Notes: generated by a model not told the origin, from the sequence alone. A stretch of DNA of 24,618 nucleotides from CAMBDR01 sp046597185 (GCA_046597185.1 JBKJLF010000859.1:1-24618); one strand, 5' to 3'. Counted from the stretch's first letter, positions 1 to 7,350 are shown. Program-made: numbers and translations.

Positions 1-51
1 GCATCGGCCAACAGCATTTTTTCGACCAGTTCGGTCAGCAATGGCAGTTGC
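1..51. other. apparent inverted segment at the window edge
   Basis: Read on the minus strand, these bases encode LPLLTELVEKMLLADA. That is the sort of sequence expected just before the AVPVIMAAMQ stretch that the plus-strand gene encodes from about base 59 (DUF5682 proteins carry a conserved helix ending in LLxAD followed by P-A-V). If bases 1-51 are turned round, the reading frame continues into base 52 with no gap. On the plus strand the same bases give an unrelated peptide. The simplest reading is an assembly or chimeric-read artefact at a contig end. A real small inversion cannot be excluded. Confidence 0.6.
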
Positions 52-898
52 CAAACCGGCCGTGCCCGTGATCATGGCGGCGATGCAGGCGCTGGCGGCG
101 CACACCCATGACGTGGGCGTGTTGCTGGCGGCACTGGCACCGCTGGCCAATGTGCTACGTTATGGCAACACGCGCAGCACCGATATTGCCAGCGTGGCGC
201 AAGTATTTGCCGGGCTGTTGCAACGCGCCTGCATCGCCTTGCCGCTGGCGGCGCATGGTATCAACAGCGAGGCGGCGCAGGTGTTGATGAAGCAAATTAT
301 TCAAGCTGATCAGGCACTCAAATTATTGCAGGATGAGGCTTACACCGCGCTCTGGCTGGGTGCTTTGGCGCAGTCCTGCGGCAGTCACGCGCATGCGCTG
401 GTGGCCGGGCGTGCGGTGCGGCTGCTGATTGAACATGCCGCGTGGAGCGTGGAACAAACCGCTGACGCGCTATCGCTGGCGTGCAGCAACCCGATCAACC
501 CCTTGGCCAGTGCTGAATGGTTGGAAGGCTTTTTGCAAGGTAGCGGTTTGTTGTTAGTGATGAATGACAGCCTGTGGCAGATTTTGCACGACTGGGTAGC
601 TGGCTTGCCAGAAGCAGCCTTTACCGAATTGCTGCCGCTGTTGCGCCGCACCTTTGCCACCTTTGAAGCGGCAGAGCGGCGGCAATTGGGCCAACGCGTA
701 GGCACGGGCGCACTCACGCTGCCGCGTGCTGGTACGGGCGCGCATGCGCACACGCAGGAGACAGACCCGGCACGCGCGGCGCTGGTGTTACCCATTTTGC
801 GGCAGATTTTTTGCGCTGCAGTCAACACTTCGCCTGAATCCACACCCCGGCCCACAGCAAAGCTCGAATCCACCCATCAACCCGGTGAGACATCATGA
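2..898 (+). CDS. DUF5682 family protein, C-terminal part (5' end missing)
   Basis: This is the C-terminal ~285 residues of a protein that is usually about 750-800 residues long. The frame is open to the window edge, so no true start is present. The internal ATG at 41 is not a credible start, because bases 1-51 look inverted. Features that recall DUF5682 are the AxLxPLANVLRYGNxRxTD segment, the LPLLRRTFATFxxAERRQLGQRV segment near the end, and a variable tail. No catalytic motif is visible. The gene overlaps the following VWA gene by four bases (ATGA), so the two are translationally coupled. In other bacteria this pair sits behind a MoxR AAA+ ATPase, with SWIM and DUF5691 genes nearby. Those would lie left of this window. 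The biochemical role of DUF5682 is not known. Confidence 0.72.
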   Translation, partial: HRPTAFFRPVRSAMAVAKPAVPVIMAAMQALAAHTHDVGVLLAALAPLANVLRYGNTRSTDIASVAQVFAGLLQRACIALPLAAHGINSEAAQVLMKQIIQADQALKLLQDEAYTALWLGALAQSCGSHAHALVAGRAVRLLIEHAAWSVEQTADALSLACSNPINPLASAEWLEGFLQGSGLLLVMNDSLWQILHDWVAGLPEAAFTELLPLLRRTFATFEAAERRQLGQRVGTGALTLPRAGTGAHAHTQETDPARAALVLPILRQIFCAAVNTSPESTPRPTAKLESTHQPGETS

Positions 899-1959
899 CG
901 GACACATCCCAAATCGAACGGCGCTGGCGCTTAATGCTTGGCAACGAAGCCGACAACCTGAACCTGCCCAGCGAGGACGCAGTTCTGGATCGCGCCCTCG
1001 GTGCGCTGTATGAAAGCCAGCCGCGCAAAGGTGGCTTGCAAGGCTCGGCCCCGAATGTGGCGCGCTGGCTGGGCGATATTCGCGAATATTTCCCCGCCAG
1101 CGTGGTGCAGGTGATGCAAAAAGATGCGATGGAGCGGCTGGGTTTGCAGCAAATGCTGCTGGAGCCGGAGATGTTGCGCAGCGTCCAGGCCGATGTGCAT
1201 TTGGTGGCCACGCTACTCTCGCTCAACCGCATCATGCCCAATAAAACAAAGGACACCGCGCGCCAGGTGGTGCGCAAGGTGGTGCAAGAGTTGGAGCAAA
1301 AGCTGGCCAACCCTTTACGTCAGGCGGTAACGGGCAGCTTGAACCGGGCGGCGCGCAATTTCCGTCCGCGCCATAATGAAATTGACTGGTTGCGCACGAT
1401 CCGCGCCAATTTGCGTCATTATCAGGCCGAGTATCAAACCATCATCCCCGAGCGCCGGGTTGGCTTTGCACGCAAGGGCCAAAATTTGCGTGATATTGTG
1501 CTGTGCATCGACCAAAGCGGTTCGATGGCTCCCTCGGTGGTGTATGCCAGCGTGTTTGCGGCGGTGTTGGCCAGCATCAAGGCGGTGAGTACGCAAGTGG
1601 TGGTGTTTGATACGGCTGTGGTGGATTTAAGCCATTTATTAAGCGACCCGGTAGAAGTGTTATTTGGCACGCAACTGGGTGGCGGCACCGATATTGATGC
1701 CGCGCTGGCGTATTGCCAGGGCTTGATCAAGCGGCCGCAAGAAACCATTTTTGTGTTGATCAGCGATTTATATGAAGGCGGCAACGCCCAGCAAATGCTG
1801 GCACGCGCCAGGGCGCTGGTGGATAGCGGGGTACAAGTGATTGCGTTGCTGGCGATGGGGATACCGTGCTTTGCGTGTACGCCGGATCAGTTTCCGGATT
1901 TGATGGCGCTGGCGATTAAGAAGCAGGATGTGGCGGCTTGGGCTGCTGCACGTAAATAA
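895..1959 (+). CDS. VWA domain-containing protein (CoxE-like), partner of DUF5682/MoxR
   Basis: The protein has 354 residues and is complete. The N-terminal ~195 residues are helical and without a recognised catalytic motif. The C-terminal von Willebrand A domain has a full metal-ion-dependent adhesion site: DQSGS (Asp206, Ser208, Ser210), Thr265 in GGGTD, and Asp291 in ISDLYEGG. There is no signal peptide or membrane segment, so it should be cytoplasmic. Its start codon overlaps the DUF5682 stop (ATGA). In MoxR-DUF5682-VWA operons the VWA protein is thought to act with the AAA+ ATPase as a chaperone-like module. The exact substrate is not known. Its stop codon is followed after 12 bases by the small Phd-like gene, so the two may be co-transcribed. 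Confidence 0.85.
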   Translation: MTDTSQIERRWRLMLGNEADNLNLPSEDAVLDRALGALYESQPRKGGLQGSAPNVARWLGDIREYFPASVVQVMQKDAMERLGLQQMLLEPEMLRSVQADVHLVATLLSLNRIMPNKTKDTARQVVRKVVQELEQKLANPLRQAVTGSLNRAARNFRPRHNEIDWLRTIRANLRHYQAEYQTIIPERRVGFARKGQNLRDIVLCIDQSGSMAPSVVYASVFAAVLASIKAVSTQVVVFDTAVVDLSHLLSDPVEVLFGTQLGGGTDIDAALAYCQGLIKRPQETIFVLISDLYEGGNAQQMLARARALVDSGVQVIALLAMGIPCFACTPDQFPDLMALAIKKQDVAAWAAARK

Positions 1960-1971
1960 GGATACAAGAAA

Positions 1972-2196
1972 ATGACAGGAACACAGAAACCGCTGATCGT
2001 TGCCAAAAACGATGAAGCAAATTGCGTCATTCAGGGCATTAAAACTGACGGAGATGCCAAAGAAACCATGGCCTTGCTCAAAATTTTGGTAATGGGGAGC
2101 AAACAAATTGAAGTGGGCAAGTTCAAACCTGCGCGTGAAGTGCTTGCCAGACTCGACAAGGCAATCCTGAATAAACGCTGCCCCGTGCCCGATTAA
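1972..2196 (+). CDS. Phd/YefM-like antitoxin lacking its N-terminal DNA-binding part
   Basis: The product has 74 residues. The stretch from KPLIVAKNDEANCVIQ to LLKILVMGSKQIEVGKF and ARxVLARLD matches what I know of the second half of Phd/YefM antitoxins (NGEAKAVLQ...ETLALLKILALGNREIExGKV...). The usual N-terminal ~20 residues, which begin the DNA-binding fold, are absent. No piece of them can sit upstream, because an in-frame stop (the VWA stop codon, 1957-1959) lies five codons before the ATG. A good ribosome binding site (AAGGA, about 9 bases upstream) suggests it is translated. No ParE/RelE/Doc-type toxin gene follows. The gene instead runs stop-to-stop into the convergent chorismatase. 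It is either an orphan remnant or a minimal toxin-neutralising protein. Confidence 0.65.
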   Translation: MTGTQKPLIVAKNDEANCVIQGIKTDGDAKETMALLKILVMGSKQIEVGKFKPAREVLARLDKAILNKRCPVPD

Positions 2197-3203
2197 TTAC
2201 GCACTGGACGGCACTGGCCTTCGCCTTCAATTTCCACCAGCAAATCGCTACGGCAAATATCGGCTTCCACAAAACAAAACTGCGTCATCCCCTGCGACTG
2301 CAAATACGCTTGCACCACGCCCAGATCGCTGGCATGGCGCAGGTAGACACGCCCGCTCAACTGGTCGAGCTGCCATACAGGTGTGCCGACTTGTTGGTTG
2401 GCACGCTGTAACACAGCTTCAATATTTCGCACCGACTCTGTGACCTGCGCCAGAATGTCGCCAGGATGCAGGGTTTGGTGACCCACAATACTCGCTGTGC
2501 CACTGATCAACAGCAAGTCATTACCACCGGCTTGCGGCAACAAGGCCGCTCTGGAGAAGATGGGGGGCTGCGCGCCATATTGCTTTGGGTAGTGGTAAGC
2601 GCTGATTTGGCGCGGGTTTTCTATCGCAATTGCGGGGCGCTTTCCGGCCAGTACCGCAATGCACAGCGCATCGTCATGTGTACCGAGGGCACACGCAGCG
2701 GGTGCCCCATCGGCCTGGGTATAGCCCATGTCGGCAAAGGCATCCTTTCGCCCCTGGTTGAACAACTGGTAGCGCTCAATACCCGACTCCAAGGCATTGA
2801 TGTGCGGCACAAAGTTCCATATCCGCAGCAGATGGGGCGTGTTTTGGCGCTGAATCGTTTTCAACAAAACCTGGTACGCCAGACGCGTTTGCTGTGCAAT
2901 GTCCTTGTCCGACAGGGACACCATGGCAAAGAGAAATCCGGCAGTTTGCACGGCGGTGACCATCACCCCGTCGCTTTCGATTGTAAAAGCATGCCCGGGC
3001 GACCCATCAACCCACCATGCTTGCCGGGCCCAGGGGGCACCGTCAAGACATTGTGCCTTGATCTGAAAGCCTGAATGGGCGCTGGCCGCATGCGTTGGCA
3101 CCGCCCCCGATGATGGCCTTAAGGCCCCCAGGCAATGCAGCCCTTGAGCGTGAATCGTTCCATCAGCGGCGAATGGCTGATAATTGACATACAAATTTTG
3201 CAT
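2193..3203 (-). CDS. FkbO/Hyg5 (XanB2-like) family chorismatase
   Basis: These enzymes cleave chorismate to pyruvate plus either a dihydroxycyclohexadiene acid (FkbO type) or 3-hydroxybenzoate (Hyg5/XanB2 type). Family landmarks are FNQGRKDAF, then ENPRQISAYHYPKQYG, FSRA, ISGTASIVGHQTLHPGD and the C-terminal ADICRSDLLVEIEG. From the published Hyg5 work I recall an active-site Gly (Ala in FkbO), a Cys (Val in FkbO), and a catalytic Glu seven residues after that Cys. Here SGTAS supplies Gly, ICR supplies Cys, and the Glu of VEIEG lies exactly seven residues later. This predicts 3-hydroxybenzoate as product. I chose the ATG at 3203 (336 aa). A TTG at 3224 is in frame and has GGTGGAT before it, so it is a possible longer start. 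The product could feed an aryl-polyene or xanthomonadin-like pigment, or aromatic acid pools. No pathway genes lie nearby. Confidence 0.85.
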   Translation of the reverse strand: MQNLYVNYQPFAADGTIHAQGLHCLGALRPSSGAVPTHAASAHSGFQIKAQCLDGAPWARQAWWVDGSPGHAFTIESDGVMVTAVQTAGFLFAMVSLSDKDIAQQTRLAYQVLLKTIQRQNTPHLLRIWNFVPHINALESGIERYQLFNQGRKDAFADMGYTQADGAPAACALGTHDDALCIAVLAGKRPAIAIENPRQISAYHYPKQYGAQPPIFSRAALLPQAGGNDLLLISGTASIVGHQTLHPGDILAQVTESVRNIEAVLQRANQQVGTPVWQLDQLSGRVYLRHASDLGVVQAYLQSQGMTQFCFVEADICRSDLLVEIEGEGQCRPVRN

Positions 3204-3468
3204 ACGAGTCTTATTTAAAGTCAAACTGATCCACCGAAGTATTCCACATGAAGGCCTTTATCACAAGTAGCATCGCCACCACCGGGAGACCAAGCCCTTC
3301 CAAAAAAGCAACACCCCCGCGCCGCAAGCCGCATCCCATTCTCCGGCACAAACATTTATTCTCTCTTTTTTAAAAATCCCCCTGCAATTGCGCGATAATA
3401 GCGCGGACTGCCATCTTTTATTTTGTCAAACAGCATTATTTTTTACATACCAAAAAGGAGTTTTGATT
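3204..3468. promoter_or_regulatory. divergent intergenic region between chorismatase and acnB
   Basis: These 265 bases separate two divergent genes and must hold both promoters. A GATAAT hexamer at 3394-3399, flanked by GCGC on both sides, is the best -10 candidate for acnB. Its -35 (TTAAAA near 3370) is weak, so the assignment is tentative. A 41-codon plus-strand reading frame (3248-3373) has no ribosome binding site and is not called. No riboswitch or repeat was recognised. Confidence 0.35.
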
Positions 3469-6084
3469 ATGTTGGAAGCATACCGCGCCCACGTCGCCGA
3501 ACGCGCCACCCTTGGCATCCCGCCTTTGCCGCTGTCTGCCAAGCAAACAGGTGAAGTAATTGAACTACTGAAAAACCCGCCCGCAGGCGAAGCGGCGTTT
3601 TTGTTGGATTTAATCACTCACCGCGTACCCGCCGGGGTAGATGATGCCGCCAAGGTGAAAGCCAGCTATTTGGCCGCCGTGGCGCATGGCACGGAGAAAT
3701 GCAGCCTCATTACGCCCGCCAAAGCGACCGAACTCCTGGGCACCATGCTTGGCGGTTACAATATCAGCCCGATGGTGGATTTGCTCGATGCCGCCGACGC
3801 CAGCGTGGCCCAGGCCGCCGCCGATGGCTTGAAAAAAACCCTGTTAATGTTCGACCAATTCCACGATGTGAAAGAAAAAGCCGACAAGGGCAACGCCCAG
3901 GCCAAAGCCGTGTTGCAGAGCTGGGCCGACGCTGAATGGTTCACATCCCGCCCGGAAGTACCCGCATCGATCATGATCACCGTTTTTAAATGCGATGGCG
4001 AAATCAATACCGACGATCTGTCGCCCGCGCCCGACGCGTTTAGCCGCCCGGACATTCCGATGCACGCGCTGGCGATGCATAAGAACGCGCGCCCCGGCAT
4101 TACGCCGGAAATCGATGGCAAGCGCGGCCCGGTGAAATATTTTGACGAACTCAAAGCCAAAGGCCATTTGGTGGCCTATGTGGGTGACGTAGTGGGCACA
4201 GGTTCATCACGCAAATCGGCCACCAATTCAGTGTTGTGGTTTACCGGTGAAGATATCCCTTTCGTGCCCAACAAGCGCTTTGGCGGTGTCTGCCTGGGTA
4301 GCAAAATCGCGCCGATTTTTTATAACACCATGGAAGATTCCGGCGCGCTGCCAATTGAACTCGACGTGACCCAAATGGCCATGGGCGATGTGGTGGAACT
4401 GCGCCCCTACGATGGCAAAGCCTTGAAAGATGGCAAGGTGATTGCCGAATTCAAAGTCAAGAGCGATGTGTTGTTTGATGAAGTGCGCGCCGGTGGCCGC
4501 ATTCCCCTCATTATTGGCCGTGGCCTGACCGCCAAAGCGCGCGAAGCACTGGGTTTGCCCGTCTCCACGCTGTTCCGCCTGCCGCTCAACCCCGCCGACA
4601 CCCACAAAGGCTTTACGCTGGCACAAAAAATGGTGGGCCGCGCTTGCGGTTTGCCCATTATCAACGGCAAGCAAACCGGCGTGCGCCCCGGCACTTATTG
4701 CGAACCGAAAATGACCAGCGTTGGCTCGCAAGACACCACCGGCCCGATGACGCGCGACGAATTGAAAGATTTGGCTTGTCTGGGCTTTTCGGCGGATCTG
4801 GTGATGCAATCGTTCTGCCACACTGCGGCCTATCCAAAGCCGGTGGATGTAAAAATGCACCACGAACTGCCCGACTTTATCAGCACCCGTGGCGGCGTAC
4901 CGCTACGCCCCGGTGATGGCATCATCCATAGCTGGCTCAACCGCATGTTGCTGCCCGATACCGTGGGCACCGGCGGCGACAGCCACACCCGCTTCCCTAT
5001 CGGCATCAGCTTCCCCGCTGGTTCTGGCCTGGTGGCCTTTGGTGCGGCCACCGGCGTGATGCCGCTGGATATGCCGGAGAGCGTGTTGGTGCGCTTTAAG
5101 GGCACAATGCAACCGGGCGTGACGCTGCGCGATTTGGTGAATGCGATCCCGCTGTATGCCATCAAGGCAGGCTTGTTGACGGTGGCCAAGCAGGGCAAGA
5201 AGAATATTTTCTCTGGTCGCATTTTAGAGATTGAAGGTTTGCCCGATCTGAAGGTGGAACAGGCATTTGAATTATCGGATGCTTCGGCCGAGCGTAGCGC
5301 GGGCGGCTGCACGGTTCACCTGAACAAAGAGCCGATTATTGAATACATCAACAGCAATATCACGATGTTGAAGTGGATGATTTCGACTGGGTATTCCGAC
5401 GTGCGCACCATTAGCCGCCGTATCAAGGCCATGGAAGCATGGCTGGCTGATCCGCAATTATTGCAAGGCGATGCCGATGCCGAATACGCTGCCGTGATCG
5501 ACATTGATCTGGCTGACATTGTGGAACCAATCGTGGCTTGCCCGAACGACCCGGACGATGTCAAAACCTTGTCCGACGTGGCCGGTGCGCTGATTGATGA
5601 AGTGTTTATCGGTTCCTGCATGACCAATATCGGCCACTTCCGCGCCGCCTCCAAGCTGCTGGAAAACAAGCGCGATATCCCGGTCAAGCTGTGGATGGCC
5701 CCACCCACCAAGATGGACGCCAAGCAATTAACCGAAGAAGGCCATTATGGCGTACTGGGTAGCGCAGGCGCACGCATGGAAATGCCGGGGTGTAGCCTAT
5801 GCATGGGCAACCAGGCGCAGGTGAAGGAAGGCGCGACGGTGTTTTCCACCTCAACCCGTAATTTCCCGAATCGTTTGGGTAAGAACAGCAATGTGTATTT
5901 GGGTAGTGCGGAACTGGCGGCGATTTGCTCCAAGCTGGGGCGCATTCCAACGCGGGAAGAGTATATGCTGGATATGCAGGTGTTGACCAAGGTGAGTGAT
6001 ACGGTGTATCAGTATCTGAACTTTGACAAGGTGGCCGATTATGTGGATGCGGCTGCGATGGTGAGTGAGGAAGCTGCGGCGTAA
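3469..6084 (+). CDS. acnB: bifunctional aconitate hydratase 2 / 2-methylisocitrate dehydratase
   Basis: AcnB interconverts citrate and isocitrate in the TCA cycle and can act on 2-methyl-cis-aconitate in the methylcitrate cycle. The product has 871 residues, against about 865 in E. coli. An N-terminal HEAT-like domain is followed by the swivel domain (residues ~165-380), as is typical of AcnB and unlike AcnA. The [4Fe-4S] ligands are Cys717 (GSCMTNIGHF), Cys775 and Cys778 (GCSLCMGN), with spacing like the E. coli protein. GGDSHTRFP in the substrate-binding region is also present. The frame is open 27 codons further upstream. The ATG at 3469 is chosen because AAGGAG lies 8 bases before it and the protein then begins MLEAYRAHV, as AcnB proteins do. 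It stands alone, divergent from the chorismatase. Confidence 0.97.
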   Translation: MLEAYRAHVAERATLGIPPLPLSAKQTGEVIELLKNPPAGEAAFLLDLITHRVPAGVDDAAKVKASYLAAVAHGTEKCSLITPAKATELLGTMLGGYNISPMVDLLDAADASVAQAAADGLKKTLLMFDQFHDVKEKADKGNAQAKAVLQSWADAEWFTSRPEVPASIMITVFKCDGEINTDDLSPAPDAFSRPDIPMHALAMHKNARPGITPEIDGKRGPVKYFDELKAKGHLVAYVGDVVGTGSSRKSATNSVLWFTGEDIPFVPNKRFGGVCLGSKIAPIFYNTMEDSGALPIELDVTQMAMGDVVELRPYDGKALKDGKVIAEFKVKSDVLFDEVRAGGRIPLIIGRGLTAKAREALGLPVSTLFRLPLNPADTHKGFTLAQKMVGRACGLPIINGKQTGVRPGTYCEPKMTSVGSQDTTGPMTRDELKDLACLGFSADLVMQSFCHTAAYPKPVDVKMHHELPDFISTRGGVPLRPGDGIIHSWLNRMLLPDTVGTGGDSHTRFPIGISFPAGSGLVAFGAATGVMPLDMPESVLVRFKGTMQPGVTLRDLVNAIPLYAIKAGLLTVAKQGKKNIFSGRILEIEGLPDLKVEQAFELSDASAERSAGGCTVHLNKEPIIEYINSNITMLKWMISTGYSDVRTISRRIKAMEAWLADPQLLQGDADAEYAAVIDIDLADIVEPIVACPNDPDDVKTLSDVAGALIDEVFIGSCMTNIGHFRAASKLLENKRDIPVKLWMAPPTKMDAKQLTEEGHYGVLGSAGARMEMPGCSLCMGNQAQVKEGATVFSTSTRNFPNRLGKNSNVYLGSAELAAICSKLGRIPTREEYMLDMQVLTKVSDTVYQYLNFDKVADYVDAAAMVSEEAAA

Positions 6085-6095
6085 AGCTGCAAAAA

Positions 6096-6124
6096 GGGTG
6101 TTGACCAATGCGCGGCCAACACCC
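6096..6124. terminator. inverted repeat just after acnB, T-tract on the minus strand
   Basis: GGGTGTTG (6096-6103) and CAACACCC (6117-6124) form a perfect 8-bp stem around a 13-base loop, starting 12 bases after the acnB stop. On the plus strand the stem is followed by CAAAAAA. On the minus strand it is followed by TTTTT. By the classical rule the U-tract therefore serves minus-strand transcription, although the position suits acnB. It may act as a weak acnB terminator or mRNA-stabilising hairpin and also block antisense transcription. Confidence 0.45.
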
Positions 6125-6208
6125 CAAAAAACAACCTGGGTTGCTTGCCAGACCGCTACACGGTGCGGTATAACCTCCCTAGCTAAAAGATCGTCAAGAA
6201 AACACGCC

Positions 6209-6496
6209 ATGTCATTCCACAAACCCAGTTTACACCTGCTACCCGACACAAAACTGCCGCCTTTTCTACGCCATGCAATTATGGGGCTCTGCATTGCCTT
6301 GGCCGCACCATGCACCGCAACCCAACCCGGCTTACCAACAACCGGCCAACCAATTTCCATTGATAGCATCAACCTGCGCGCCGATGTGTTTTTCAACAAT
6401 CTCACCAGCCAATCCGATCAAGTACGCGAACGTGCACAGCTTTTCCTGCTAGGTGTGCAGGATGCAACTGAAGGCAAAAGCTGGTGCGGGTATTGA
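6209..6496 (+). pseudogene. truncated Rap1a/Tai-like exported protein
   Basis: The reading frame has 95 residues, taking the ATG at 6209. The upstream extension of the frame is implausible. The N-terminus has a signal-peptide-like hydrophobic core (AIMGLCIALAAPCTA). The C-terminal part, RERAQLFLLGVQDATEGKSWC, resembles the first conserved block of small secreted Rap1a/Tai-type proteins (xxYLxGVxDAxxGKxxC). Such proteins normally continue for another 40-60 residues. Here a stop follows three codons later (WCGY then TGA). No frame of the next 120 bases continues the family. No strong ribosome binding site is seen. It is probably a decayed gene, but a short secreted peptide cannot be ruled out. 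Confidence 0.5.
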
Positions 6497-6625
6497 TCTG
6501 ATCGAGGCCACCAACACTAGCAAAATATGCAATTCACATTGTTATTTCAAGTGTAAAGAAGTTTGGTTTTGGGCCTTACCATAATATGAGCAAATTAATG
6601 CACAAACCATTTAACGGTGCCAGAC

Positions 6626-6820
6626 ATGCAAATTAAGCCAATACGCACCCCAGCCGCCCATCAGGCGGCGCTTCAAGAAATAGAAACGCTGATGGATGCC
6701 GAATGGGGCAGCCCGGAAGGTGCCCGACTTGATGTTTTGACGACACTGGTTCAGTTTTGGGAGCAGCAACATTTTTCTAACGGGGCCAATGATGACAATT
6801 CGCCAGCTTGTATTAAATGA
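6626..6820 (+). pseudogene. N-terminal fragment of a HigA-like antitoxin
   Basis: MQIKPIRTPAAHQAALQEIETLMDAEWGSPEGARLDVLTTLV followed by WEQQH matches the start of HigA-type antitoxins (COG5499), which normally run MQIKPIRTEADHxAALxEIExLM...GTPEGDRLDVLxTLVExYExxH. The match ends near base 6775. The remaining residues are unrelated, and the C-terminal helix-turn-helix (about 70 more residues) is missing. An in-frame GTG at 6617 exists, but the family starts at MQIKPIR, so 6626 is used. No HigB toxin gene is adjacent. The fragment is cut off exactly where the GNAT remnant begins (6789) and overlaps it. It is probably non-functional, or keeps only a toxin-contacting part. Confidence 0.65.
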
Positions 6821-7238
6821 TCTTGACGCCCTGCTCCAGCTCTACACCTTTTTGCACCCCGGCGATGCAGCCCCGCCCGCGCGCAAGATAGTCGAACAAG
6901 TCTGGCAGCAGGCGCTCTCTACCCCCCCGGCACGCGCTACCTCGGTGGTTTTGTCGGCGTCCTGGCAACGCACTTTTGCCAATACCGAAGCCAAATATTT
7001 GATGCTGAAATATGCATTTGAGACGCTGCACTGTATCCGCGTGCAATTTACCACCGATGAAATCAATGAAAAATCACACGCAGCCATCTTGCGCCTGGGG
7101 GCCAAACAAGAAGGCATTGTGCGCAATGAGCGGATTATGCCCGACGGCCGCAAACGCAATTCGGTGCGCTTTAGCATCATCGATGAAGAATGGCCACAAT
7201 TATGCATTGCACTGGAGCAACGCCTAGGCTTGGTATGA
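6789..7238 (+). CDS. chimeric GNAT-family N-acetyltransferase, probably defective
   Basis: The reading frame has 149 residues and seems to join two different acetyltransferases. Residues 1-44 (TIRQLVLNDLDALLQLYTFL...PPARK) look like the start of one GNAT protein. Residues ~56-149 (WQRTFANTEAKYLMLKYAFE...INEKSHAAILRLGAKQEG...SIIDEEWP) look like the C-terminal half of a RimJ-like GNAT protein, including the Asn-Glu-Lys-Ser cofactor-site region. Between them, the frame one base off encodes RYLGGFVGVLATH, a plausible continuation of the first protein. A one-base loss in the C7 tract at 6922-6928 would explain that. The core acetyl-CoA-binding loop (Q/RxxGxG/A) is absent. ATGs at 6789 and 6792 are both possible starts. 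Confidence 0.55.
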   Translation: MMTIRQLVLNDLDALLQLYTFLHPGDAAPPARKIVEQVWQQALSTPPARATSVVLSASWQRTFANTEAKYLMLKYAFETLHCIRVQFTTDEINEKSHAAILRLGAKQEGIVRNERIMPDGRKRNSVRFSIIDEEWPQLCIALEQRLGLV

Positions 7239-7274
7239 GCCGTATCATTTTAATTATTCTTATCCCGCCAAATG

Positions 7275-7282
7275 GCCGATAG
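7275..7282 (+). promoter_or_regulatory. sigma-28-like -10 element upstream of the chemoreceptor
   Basis: GCCGATAG differs by one base from the flagellar/chemotaxis sigma-28 (FliA) -10 consensus GCCGATAA. It lies about 70 bases before a chemoreceptor gene, a class often transcribed by this sigma factor. The matching -35 (TAAA about 15 bases upstream) is poor, so this is only a candidate. Confidence 0.35.
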
Positions 7283-7350
7283 TGGCATAATCATTGAGAA
7301 TCGCAACACAGGTTTTTCCCATGTTGCCCTACTAAAGGAAAGAGGCTCAT

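Noticed and set aside
385..873. Minus-strand frame of 162 codons opposite the DUF5682 gene
   Set aside because: The plus-strand frame has family features and couples to the VWA gene. The opposite frame has no recognisable domain and is a composition shadow.
3248..3373. 41-codon plus-strand frame beginning MKAFITSSIATTG in the acnB upstream region
   Set aside because: No ribosome binding site, a basic low-complexity C-terminal part, and it would lie in the promoter region. It was not convincing as a gene.
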